Source: Bacteroidetes bacterium QS_8_68_15
GTDB lineage: Bacteria; Bacteroidota; Rhodothermia; Rhodothermales; Salinibacteraceae
NCBI GenBank assembly: GCA_003023245.1
Contig: PXTR01000094.1
Coordinates: 1 to 7,873, forward strand
DNA: 7,873 nucleotides
Direction: 5' to 3'
The notes under the pieces are model-generated. The model did not search any database and had not been told where the DNA came from. It saw only the letters and a program-made list of their open reading frames with translations. The position numbers and the translations under genes were made by a program. Position 1 is the first letter of the stretch. Each line of letters begins with the position of its first letter. Positions 1-6,541 of the stretch are shown piece after piece.

Positions 1-1
1 G

Positions 2-856
2 CTGATCAGCAAAGCCGTCGGCGAGCGGCTGCACTGCGTCTTCGTCGACAACGGCGTGTTGCGCAAGAATGAGTTCGCGGAGGTGCAGGAGGCGTTCCGG
101 GGCCACTTCGACCTGGATCTCAACGCCATCGACGCCTCGGAGCGGTTTCTGGAGCGCCTGGGCGGCGTGACCGACCCTGAGGAGAAACGCGTGACCGTCG
201 GCAACACGTTCATCAAGGTCTTCGAAGAGGCCACCGACGAGGTCGCCGCGCGCGTCGGGCGGCGGCCCGAGTTCCTGGCGCAGGGCACCCTTTACCCCGA
301 CGTGATCGAGAGCGTCAGCTTCAAAGGGCCGTCGCAGACGATCAAGACGCACCACAACGTCGGCGGGCTGCCCGAGGAGCTGGATTTCGACCTGGTCGAG
401 CCGTTCCGGGAGCTGTTCAAAGACGAGGTGCGCGAGATCGGCCGGCTCCTGGGCGTGCCGGAGAAGATCGTGGGACGCCACCCGTTTCCGGGGCCGGGGC
501 TGGCCATTCGCCTCGCCGGGCCGGTCTCGCGCGAGAAGCTGCACCTGCTGCGCGAGGCGGACGCCATTTTCATCAGCGAGCTGCGCGACAAGGACTTCTA
601 CGACGAGGTGTGGCAGGCCTTCGCCGTCTTGCTGCCGGTGCAGACCGTCGGCGTGATGGGGGACGAGCGCACCTACGAGGACGTCGTCGCCCTGCGCGCG
701 GTGACGAGCGTGGACGGGATGACCGCCGACTGGGCGGAGCTGCCGCACGACTTCCTGGGCCACGTGGCAAACCGGATCGTCAACGAGGTGCCCGGCATTA
801 ACCGCACCGTCTACGACATCACCTCCAAGCCGCCGGCGACGATCGAATGGGAGTAG
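2..856 (+). CDS. guaA: GMP synthase (glutamine-hydrolysing), C-terminal part; 5' end outside window
   Basis: This enzyme converts XMP to GMP using ATP and glutamine, the last step of de novo GMP synthesis in the cytoplasm. The frame is open from base 2 and reads [20 protein letters not shown] at once, the middle of the ATP-pyrophosphatase domain, so the true start lies upstream. About 284 residues are visible of a family usually near 510 to 525. The glutamine amidotransferase domain and the SGGVDS P-loop are therefore missing only because of the window edge. Visible hallmarks are [54 protein letters not shown] and the C-terminal [14 protein letters not shown], which belongs to the dimerisation domain that helps bind XMP. 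The stop is TAG at 854-856. Nothing looks damaged. The next gene follows on the same strand after a short repeat-bearing gap. Confidence 0.97.
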   Translation: MISKAVGERLHCVFVDNGVLRKNEFAEVQEAFRGHFDLDLNAIDASERFLERLGGVTDPEEKRVTVGNTFIKVFEEATDEVAARVGRRPEFLAQGTLYPDVIESVSFKGPSQTIKTHHNVGGLPEELDFDLVEPFRELFKDEVREIGRLLGVPEKIVGRHPFPGPGLAIRLAGPVSREKLHLLREADAIFISELRDKDFYDEVWQAFAVLLPVQTVGVMGDERTYEDVVALRAVTSVDGMTADWAELPHDFLGHVANRIVNEVPGINRTVYDITSKPPATIEWE

Positions 857-860
857 CGGG

Positions 861-902
861 GCGGTTCGGGGTTTGGGGTTTCGCGTTTTGGGTTTTCACT
901 TC
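861..902. repeat. Heptanucleotide tandem array between guaA and the TPR gene
   Basis: Six consecutive 7-base units can be read: gcggttc, ggggttt, ggggttt, cgcgttt, tgggttt, tcacttc. Two copies are identical and the middle four share the pattern NNNNTTT. The array fills most of the 65-base gap between the guaA stop and the preferred start of the next gene. Two other gaps in this window carry 7-base tandem units of different sequence. Its role is unknown. Confidence 0.65.
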
Positions 903-921
903 CATTACCGTCCGATTCGTT

Positions 922-2466
922 ATGAACGACCGACGATTTCCCATTCGTGGCCCGGTCGCGTTTGGTCTCGCGCTCGTGCTCGGCGTCGCTGCCACACTTC
1001 CGGCGGGCGCGGCGTGGGCGCAGGGCGGCTTTGGGGGCGGTGAGCCGGGCGCGGCCGAAGACCCGGCGGTGCCGCAAATCGACGAGGCAGAGTCGGCCTT
1101 TCGGCGCGGCGTCGAGGCGTTCGAGGCGGGCGACTACGAGCTGGCGGTGCAGCGCTTCGACGTGGCGGCCGACAGCTACGAACTGCACCAGAAGACGACC
1201 GCGGCGGCGCTGATGGCGGCAAAGGCGCTCTACCGGAGAGGCGAGTACGCGCGCGCTGACGAGCGGCTGTCGGCCTTTCTGCGCGAGTACCCGTCGAGCA
1301 GCTATCTCGGCGAGGCGCGGCGCGTGCGCGGCTACGCTCGTCAGCAGCTCGGGCTGGGCGGCGGCGGCGGCGGGGCGGCCGACGTCCTCGAGCTCGGCGT
1401 CGCCCTTCCGCTCACCGACCAGGACGCCGCGCTCACGCAGGCGATGTTCAACGGCATTCAGCTGGCCGTGCAGCGCCAGAACGGAGACCCCGGCGGCGCG
1501 CAGGAGGCGGCGGTGCGCATGATCTTCCGCGACACCGAAGCTTCGGCCGACGGGGCGCAGGAAGCTGTGCGCGCCCTCGATGAGGAAGGCGCCGACGTGG
1601 TCGTGGGGCCGCTCTACAGCCGCACGGCCCGGCCCGCCGGTGCGGTCGCCGAAGAGGCGCGCCTTCCGATGATCGCGCCGCTGGCGACCGAGCAGGGCGT
1701 CAGCCAGGGGCGGCGCTACGTCTTTCAGGCCAACCCGACTATCGCCATGCGCGGGCGCCAGATGGCGGTATTCGCCGACCAGAGCCTGCGCATGGAGCGC
1801 TTCGGGGTCGTCAGCCAGCCGGAGGGCACCCTGAGCCACACGCTCGCCGAGAGCTTTCGCGCGGAGGTCGAGCGCCGCGGCGGGCGGGTCGTCTTCTCCG
1901 ACACGCTCGACGGGCTGCGCGCGTGGAGCCGCCTCAACGAGCGCGTCCGCGCCAGCGCGATGGCGAACGTCGAAGCGGTCTACATGCCCGTCAGCGGGGG
2001 CGACGCCGGGCGCTACGTGCAGGCGGTGCTCACCGCGCTGGACCGCGCCGACGTGCCGCGCCTGCGCCTGCTGGGCAACGGCGAATGGCACGACCTGCCG
2101 ATCGAGGAGACCGCCAGCCGCTACCGCGTCACGTATTCGAATGCGTTCCGCGTCGCCCCCTCCGCCCCGCAGGTGCAGGCCTTCATCGAGCGCTACCGCC
2201 AGGCCTACGGCCAGACGCCCGACCAACGCTCCGCCACGGGCCGCCGCCTGGCCTACACCGGGCGCGACGTGACGCGCTTCCTCCTGGCCGCCCGCCAGAG
2301 GCGCGCCTCCGGCGAGGCCGATGCCCCGTCCTCGCTGCCGGCGATTCTGCGCGAGGCGCCGCGCTTCGACGGGATGGGCTTGCGCATCAATTTCGAGGGG
2401 GCGAACGTCAACGAGGCGATGTTCTACCACCGCTACCGCAGCGGGCGTCTGGAGCTGTTGCGGTGA
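922..2466 (+). CDS. Exported TPR plus periplasmic-binding-protein-like protein (LpoA-like architecture)
   Basis: The product is about 514 residues from the ATG at 922. That start was chosen because it gives a standard signal peptide: MNDRRFPIR, a hydrophobic stretch at residues 11-31, and a probable signal peptidase I cut after AGAAWA. The frame stays open back to an ATG at 847 that overlaps the guaA stop, but that extension runs through the repeat array and would hide the signal peptide. Residues 52-143 look like TPR-type helices (AFRRGVEAFEAGDYELAVQRF, ALYRRGEYARADERLSAFL, YPSSSYLGEARRVRGYA). A glycine run (145-151) links them to residues 157-512, a type 1 periplasmic-binding fold (LELGVALPLTDQDAALTQAM, ADVVVGPLYSRTA, LPMIAPLAT, YVFQANPT, FIERYRQAYGQTPDQ). 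TPR followed by this fold is the plan of LpoA-type penicillin-binding-protein activators, but relatives of amino-acid ABC binding proteins are an alternative. I see no cysteine, so it is not a lipoprotein. The bamD-like gene lies next downstream on the same strand. Confidence 0.85.
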   Translation: MNDRRFPIRGPVAFGLALVLGVAATLPAGAAWAQGGFGGGEPGAAEDPAVPQIDEAESAFRRGVEAFEAGDYELAVQRFDVAADSYELHQKTTAAALMAAKALYRRGEYARADERLSAFLREYPSSSYLGEARRVRGYARQQLGLGGGGGGAADVLELGVALPLTDQDAALTQAMFNGIQLAVQRQNGDPGGAQEAAVRMIFRDTEASADGAQEAVRALDEEGADVVVGPLYSRTARPAGAVAEEARLPMIAPLATEQGVSQGRRYVFQANPTIAMRGRQMAVFADQSLRMERFGVVSQPEGTLSHTLAESFRAEVERRGGRVVFSDTLDGLRAWSRLNERVRASAMANVEAVYMPVSGGDAGRYVQAVLTALDRADVPRLRLLGNGEWHDLPIEETASRYRVTYSNAFRVAPSAPQVQAFIERYRQAYGQTPDQRSATGRRLAYTGRDVTRFLLAARQRRASGEADAPSSLPAILREAPRFDGMGLRINFEGANVNEAMFYHRYRSGRLELLR

Positions 2467-2672
2467 GCGTGATGCTGCTTTCGACGTGGCCTGGAATGGA
2501 GGACCGAAGCGACAGGGTTCTCTGACGGGCTTCTGCTGGTCGTATCGAAACGCAGACGGCTCGGCTTGGTGTCATCACGCATCACGAAAAAGGAACAGCC
2601 GTCGTCCGCACGCCGTAGACAACGCCTATTTAGAGTGTCAACTTCCGGTTTTTGCTCTTCTTCTCCCCGCTC

Positions 2673-3533
2673 ATGTTTTCCCTTTCCCGCGTCCCTGCTT
2701 TCGCCGCACTCGCGCTGGCGCTTCTGGTCGGAAGCGTCGCCGCCGGCGGGTGCTCCGGCTCGGGCAAGGTGAGCGCCTCGACCGCGCAGGAAGCCTTCAA
2801 CAAGGGCACCGACGCCTACGAGAATGAAAACTACGACCGCGCCGTATCCTACTTCCGAAAAGTGTTCACCTACGGGCGCGAAAACGAATGGGCCGACGAC
2901 GCGCAGCTTTACCTGGCGCGCTCCTACCGCGAGAACGAACGCTACCTGATGGCCGCCAACCAGTTCAAGCGATTCGCGCAGCTGTACCGCAGTGACGAGC
3001 GCGCCGCGCGTGCTCAGTACGAGCGCGCCTTGGCCCTCTACCGCCTCTCGCCGGATTACGAACTCGACCAGACCCAGACCAAAAAGGCGCTCAACCGCTT
3101 TCGCCTGTTCACCGACCGCTACCCGCAGCACGAAAAAACCGCCGCGGCCGAGAAGAAGATCAATGAGTTGCGCGGCAAACTCGCGCGCAAGCAGCTGGCC
3201 GCCGGGCGCCAGTACGAACGCCGCGAACTCTGGGAGGCGGCCGCTCACGCTTACGCAGGCGTCTTCGACCAGTATCCGGACACGCGCTGGGTCGACGAGG
3301 CGCTGCTGGGCTCGGTGCGCGCGAACGTGTCCTACGCTGAGCGCAGCATTCAGAAAAAGAAAGCCGAGCGCTACCGCCGGGCCGTCGAAAGCTACCAGCG
3401 CCTCAAGCAGATTTTTCCCGACAGCCCGCTGCTCGACGAGGCCGAGCCGCTGCATGAGACGGCCTCGAAGCGTCTCGACGCGCTCGAAGAAGGCAACGAA
3501 GCGGACGAAACGCTCGCCGGCGCCGAAGGGTGA
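2673..3533 (+). CDS. bamD: Outer membrane protein assembly factor BamD-like lipoprotein
   Basis: BamD is the TPR lipoprotein of the Bam complex, which inserts beta-barrel proteins into the outer membrane from the periplasmic side. The ATG at 2673 gives 286 residues, close to the usual 240-300. It opens with a signal peptide (hydrophobic residues 9-24) ending in AAGG-C, with the lipidated cysteine at position 27; the residue three before the cysteine is Ala rather than the commoner Leu. A TTG at 2652 in the same frame would only add MLFFSPL. Five TPR-like helical pairs follow: AFNKGTDAYENENYDRAVSY (41-60), DDAQLYLARSYRENERYLMA, ARAQYERALALYRLSPDYEL with the BamD-typical DQTQTKKAL, KINELRGKLARKQLAAGRQY, and the last around residues 201-243. 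The C-terminal tail (270-286) is acidic. A 206-base gap precedes the gene, so it may have its own promoter. A general YbgF/BamD-type TPR lipoprotein is the alternative. Confidence 0.88.
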   Translation: MFSLSRVPAFAALALALLVGSVAAGGCSGSGKVSASTAQEAFNKGTDAYENENYDRAVSYFRKVFTYGRENEWADDAQLYLARSYRENERYLMAANQFKRFAQLYRSDERAARAQYERALALYRLSPDYELDQTQTKKALNRFRLFTDRYPQHEKTAAAEKKINELRGKLARKQLAAGRQYERRELWEAAAHAYAGVFDQYPDTRWVDEALLGSVRANVSYAERSIQKKKAERYRRAVESYQRLKQIFPDSPLLDEAEPLHETASKRLDALEEGNEADETLAGAEG

Positions 3534-3798
3534 GTTCCCTCCGGGGGAGCAGCCTCCGCGGCAAAACCGTTCCGCGGCCGAAGCGCGTAGCCGCTCGCGC
3601 GCCCCCGCCCGCTGGAAACTGGAAAAGAGACGGGTCCGTTCGTTCGTGAGGGGAGACAGAGGAAGATTTGCAGTGAGCAATGCGTACGCATCGGCGCACG
3701 CGCTCTGCGCGAAGAAACGCTCCAGGGGCAGACGTACGCCCTCCGAGGGGCGAGCGGACGCAGCGACCACCGACCTCCCTCCCGCTCTGCCTGCTTCC
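3534..3798. other. Gap between bamD-like gene and nadD
   Basis: No convincing gene is seen. The nadD frame is open through this stretch, and a GTG at 3673 could add about 42 residues, but they are low-complexity, rich in Arg and Ala, and not typical of NadD. The gap holds a doubled heptamer at 3612-3625, a perfect 12-base palindrome ATGCGTACGCAT at 3680-3691 and a short hairpin at 3737-3752 (CGCCCT, loop CCGA, GGGGCG). A CCGCGG pair at 3556-3561 and 3572-3577 could form a six-pair hairpin, but no T-run follows, so it is not a clear terminator. Confidence 0.5.
3612..3625. repeat. Two-copy heptamer CTGGAAA
   Basis: CTGGAAA occurs twice in direct tandem in the gap between the bamD-like gene and nadD. 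Alone it is short, but on the opposite strand it reads TTTCCAG, close to the TTTCCAC unit of the array at 4359-4386. This links it to the other heptamer arrays of the window. Confidence 0.4.
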
Positions 3799-4291
3799 GT
3801 GGATGTTGGACTGTTCGGCGGCACCTTCGACCCGCCCCACGTCGCCCACCAGATCGTCGCCGAGGCGGTGCGTGAGCAGTTCGCCCTCGAGCAGGTGTGG
3901 TGGACGCCCGCTCACACCGCCCCGCACAAAGCAGACGCCGCGACCGCCGGCGCCTCTTCTCCGCAGCACCGCCTGGCGATGACGCGCCGCGCCACGGCCT
4001 CTCACTCCGCCTTCGCGGTGCGCCGCGAGGAACTCCGGCGTGGGGGCACCTCCTACACCGTCGAGACGCTGCGCCGCCTCACCGAACGCCATCCCGACAC
4101 GCGCTTTTCGCTCATTCTGGGGGGCGACAGCCTGGCGGGCTTCTCGTCATGGCGCCGCCCCGAGGAAATTGTCCGCCGCACTGCCCAGCTGCTCGTCTAC
4201 CGCCTCCCTCCGCTACCTCGTCCCCGCCCCGGTGCGCGCCTACATCGAAGAACACAACCTGTACGCTCCGCGCCGCTCGTCGGTCGAGTAG
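3799..4291 (+). pseudogene. nadD: Nicotinate-mononucleotide adenylyltransferase, frameshifted with an internal deletion
   Basis: NadD adenylates nicotinate mononucleotide to deamido-NAD in NAD synthesis. The chosen start is the GTG at 3799, directly before the Rossmann P-loop motif GLFGGTFDPPHVAHQ (H14 and H17). Family motifs continue in order: WWTPAHTAPHK, RLAMTRRA, ELRRGGTSYTVETLRRL, FSLILGGDSLAGFSSWRRPE and AQLLVY, ending at residue 134 (base 4200). The same frame then turns into Pro/Arg-rich nonsense. The family's C-terminal end instead continues in the +1 frame as SLRYLVPAPVRAYIEEHNLY, stopping with TAG at 4289-4291. Intact NadD has about 40-50 residues between these two parts, including the ISSTxIR nucleotide-binding motif just before RYLVP. 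Those residues are absent in every frame at the junction (about 4200-4207). So there is a deletion whose length is not a multiple of three. As it stands the gene cannot make a normal enzyme; it is either a true lesion or an assembly error. Confidence 0.85.
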
Positions 4292-4358
4292 GCGAAACCC
4301 TGGAACGGGAAGACCCTCCGCTGCCGGGCCCCATTCCTCACGCTGCGGCCTGAAGCAC

Positions 4359-4386
4359 CTTCAACTTTCCACGTTCAACGTTCAAC
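4359..4386. repeat. Heptanucleotide tandem array between nadD and nagZ-like gene
   Basis: Four consecutive 7-base units are seen: cttcaac, tttccac, gttcaac, gttcaac. Their shared pattern is NTTYMAC. The array ends nine bases before the GTG start of the next gene, where a ribosome binding site would normally lie; no Shine-Dalgarno sequence is visible there (tgaggcctc follows the array). Confidence 0.65.
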
Positions 4387-4395
4387 TGAGGCCTC

Positions 4396-5982
4396 GTGAC
4401 CGACCGACCGACCGCCCTCTACGACAAAGCCTGCCAGCTCGTCTTCGCGCGGCTGGGGTCGAACCTGCCGCCGGTCACCTCTGCCGAGGAAGACATCGAG
4501 CGCGTCGAAGCCCTGCTGGACCGCTGCCCGCTCGGCGGGCTGATCTTTTTCAACGGCCAGTGGCCCACCTCGCGCGACGCCATCGCCCGCGCGCAGGCCG
4601 CCAGCCGCTTCCCGCTCCTCGTCGGGGCCGACATCGAGCGCGGCATCGGGCAGGAGGTGAAAGGAGCCACGCTCTTCCCGCACGCTATGGCCTTCGGCGC
4701 CATCGGCCCGGACAGCCGGGAAGACGCCGAGACGCTCGTCGAGGAATCCGCCAAAGTGACTGCGCGTGAGGGCCGCGCAATGGGCATCCACATCACCTTC
4801 GCCCCGGTGGCCGACGTCAACCTCACGCCCAAAAACCCCATCATCGCCACGCGCGCCTTCGACGACGACCCCGAACACGTCGCGCGCCTGGTGCGCGCCT
4901 ACCTGCGCGGCTGCAAGGAAGAGGGCATGCTCGCCACGCCCAAGCACTTCCCCGGCCACGGCCGCACCACCGCCGACCCGCACGCCGAGATGCCGCTCGT
5001 GGAGGCCTCGCGCGCAGAGCTGGACGAGACGGATTTCATACCGTTCCGCGCGGCCTTCGACGAAGGCGCCGATCTGGTGATGAGCGCGCATGTGGCGTTT
5101 CCCGCCCTCACGGGCAATGATGAAACGCCCGCCACCGGCTCGAAAAAAATCATGCGCGGTCTCTTGCGCGACGAGATGGGCTTCGACGGCCCCGTCGTTT
5201 CCGACAGCCTCATCATGGGCGCAGTGAAAGACAACATCAACCCCGGCGCGCAGGCGGCCGCCCTCGTCGAGGCGGGAGTGGACCTGCTGCTGGACCCCGA
5301 CGAGCCAGAAGCCGTCGCGCAGGGCATCGTGGACGCCGTCGAAGACGGAACCCTTTCGGAGGATACCGTCGACGAGGCGGTCGCGCGCGTCTGGCAGCTC
5401 AAGGAAACCCTTCTCGAACGCCGCGGCCGCGAAGAGGCCTTCCCCACCACCGCTGAGCACGACCCCGAAGAAAGCGCGCAGGTCGGGAGCGAAGCCCACC
5501 AGCAGCTCTCGAGGCGCATCGCCCACGAGGCGGTCACGGTGCTGGACAACGGGACCGGCGCGCTCCCGCTCTCGGCCGATCAGGGGGAGAAGATGGTCTT
5601 CGTGCGCCTCGCTGCCGGGGAGCACACCGACAACGTGCTCCTGGCCAAGAGCGTGCAGGAGACCTTCCCGCAGGCGCGCTACTACGCCGCCGGTCCCGAC
5701 GTGGAACAGCGCGAGTTGGACATCTTGCGCCGCGAAGCCGCCGACGCCGACACGGTGGTGCTGGCGCTGCGCGTGGAGCCGGCCGCCTGGCACGAATTCG
5801 GCCTCACGCCCTCACAGCAGCGCTTCGCCGAGACCCTCGTCGCAGAGCATCCCACCGTCGTCGCGGCGCTGGGAAGCCCCCACGTGCTCGAAGAGTTTCC
5901 CGACGCCACCGCGCGGCTGTGCGCCTACAGCGACGTACCCGCCTCGCAGGAAGCCCTCGTCGCCGCCCTCGCCGCGCACTGA
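4396..5982 (+). CDS. nagZ: Glycoside hydrolase family 3, NagZ-type beta-N-acetylhexosaminidase
   Basis: This enzyme likely removes N-acetylglucosamine from anhydro-muropeptides or similar peptidoglycan fragments in the cytoplasm. The GTG start gives 528 residues and no signal peptide. Residues 1-335 form the GH3 TIM barrel: GGLIFF (47-52), substrate-loop GADIERG (78-84), FAPVADVNLTP, the signature ATPKHFPGHG (180-189), then D194-P-H196, the Asp/His pair that NagZ enzymes use as acid/base in place of a carboxylate, and LVMSAHVAFP. The nucleophile is Asp270 in VVSDSLIMGA. Residues 370-528 resemble the GH3 C-terminal alpha/beta domain (SRRIAHEAVTVLDN, DADTVVLALRV, TVVAALGSPHVL). Typical enterobacterial NagZ is single-domain at about 340 residues, so this is the longer two-domain form known from Bacillus NagZ. 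A beta-glucosidase is less likely given the DxH pair. Its stop lies 11 bases from the convergent DinB gene. Confidence 0.88.
   Translation: MTDRPTALYDKACQLVFARLGSNLPPVTSAEEDIERVEALLDRCPLGGLIFFNGQWPTSRDAIARAQAASRFPLLVGADIERGIGQEVKGATLFPHAMAFGAIGPDSREDAETLVEESAKVTAREGRAMGIHITFAPVADVNLTPKNPIIATRAFDDDPEHVARLVRAYLRGCKEEGMLATPKHFPGHGRTTADPHAEMPLVEASRAELDETDFIPFRAAFDEGADLVMSAHVAFPALTGNDETPATGSKKIMRGLLRDEMGFDGPVVSDSLIMGAVKDNINPGAQAAALVEAGVDLLLDPDEPEAVAQGIVDAVEDGTLSEDTVDEAVARVWQLKETLLERRGREEAFPTTAEHDPEESAQVGSEAHQQLSRRIAHEAVTVLDNGTGALPLSADQGEKMVFVRLAAGEHTDNVLLAKSVQETFPQARYYAAGPDVEQRELDILRREAADADTVVLALRVEPAAWHEFGLTPSQQRFAETLVAEHPTVVAALGSPHVLEEFPDATARLCAYSDVPASQEALVAALAAH
4398..4413. repeat. Four-copy GACC tetranucleotide repeat at the 5' end of the nagZ-like gene
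   Basis: GACC occurs four times in tandem, beginning at the last base of the GTG start codon and coding for TDRP. Gain or loss of one unit would throw the start out of frame, as in phase-variable genes, but four copies are few and G+C bias alone may explain it. Confidence 0.5.
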
Positions 5983-5993
5983 CGCCGCTTCGA

Positions 5994-6509
5994 TCAGTAC
6001 ACGTTTTTCTGCCGATCTGACGCCGGCGGCCAGCAGTCCAGCAGCCGGCGCACGGCGACGATCTGGCCGGTGTGGTAGCTGGTGTGGTCGGCCACCAGGA
6101 GCGCCTGGCGCAGGTAGGTGTGCGTTTCCTCGGCGGTGTGCGGGACGGGCGCGTGCAGGTCGTCGGTGTCTTCGATCAGCGTCTTGAGCGCGCGGCGGTC
6201 CTCGGCGAACTGGCTGCGGCTCTCGTCCCAGGCGTCCGTCGAGGGCGGGGCCGGCGTAGGCGGCCAGTAGTCGGCGGGCCAGTCCGGCTGCTCGTAGCCG
6301 GGGGCGGGGCGGCAGTAGTCGAGGATGTCGCGCTGGGCGAGGCGCGCGTGCTCGACCAGTTCCCACGGCGAGTACGGAATCGCCTCGGGGCGGCGGCCCT
6401 GCACGTCGGGCGGCACCCCTTCGGTGGCGGTGGCGAAGGGGCGGCGCGCGCCCTTTTCGTCCAGCAGCGTGAGCACGCGCGAGCGCAGCGGGTCGTCGTC
6501 GAGAGCCAT
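5994..6509 (-). CDS. DinB-superfamily (YfiT/DinB-like four-helix) putative metal-binding protein
   Basis: The product is 171 residues from the ATG at 6509, with no signal peptide or membrane segment, so probably cytoplasmic. It has the layout of the DinB/YfiT four-helix-bundle superfamily. PYSPWELVEHARLAQRDIL (45-63) carries the first likely metal ligand, H54. A middle helix with SRSQFAEDRRALKTLIED (98-115) follows, then ADHTSYHTGQIVAVRRLL (140-157) with H142 and H146, matching the H-x3-H pair of the family's usual three-histidine site. Relatives include bacillithiol- or mycothiol-dependent transferases and many damage-inducible proteins of unknown activity; no substrate can be deduced here. 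The insert PDWPADYWPPTPAPPSTD (75-92) is Pro/Trp-rich. The gene lies 32 bases downstream of the lipoprotein gene on the same strand, probably in one transcript, and converges with the nagZ-like gene. Confidence 0.83.
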   Translation of the reverse strand: MALDDDPLRSRVLTLLDEKGARRPFATATEGVPPDVQGRRPEAIPYSPWELVEHARLAQRDILDYCRPAPGYEQPDWPADYWPPTPAPPSTDAWDESRSQFAEDRRALKTLIEDTDDLHAPVPHTAEETHTYLRQALLVADHTSYHTGQIVAVRRLLDCWPPASDRQKNVY

Positions 6510-6541
6510 CGCGGGAGACGAGGGGGAAAGAAGCGGGCAGG

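Noticed and set aside
811..2430. Long open frame on the minus strand (539 codons) beginning [13 protein letters not shown].
   Set aside because: It is antisense to the guaA 3' end and the TPR gene. [13 protein letters not shown] is the reverse reading of the conserved GuaA C-terminus ([12 protein letters not shown]), and the rest is low-complexity Arg/Ala/His-rich sequence expected from high-GC third-position bias.
2555..2603. GACGGCT / AGCCGTC inverted pair in the gap before the bamD-like gene.
   Set aside because: A seven-base stem with a 35-base loop and no following T-run is not persuasive as a terminator or riboswitch.
3680..3691. Perfect 12-base palindrome ATGCGTACGCAT before nadD.
   Set aside because: About two such palindromes are expected by chance in a window of this size. 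It is noted in the gap description but not called an operator.
2433..3824. Long open frame on the minus strand (463 codons) over the bamD-like gene.
   Set aside because: It mirrors the codon bias of the sense gene, has no recognisable domain, and covers two real gaps without any start signal.
3897..4769. Plus-strand open frame spanning nadD and the start of the nagZ-like gene.
   Set aside because: It reads a third frame through both genes and is rich in Arg, Pro and Ala with no family motifs.
5978..5998. Inverted repeat ACTGA / TCAGT at the convergent stops, followed by a T-run at 6004-6008, as a possible terminator.
   Set aside because: TGA facing TCA is automatic for two convergent TGA stops, so only two extra base pairs are informative. 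The stem is too short to call.
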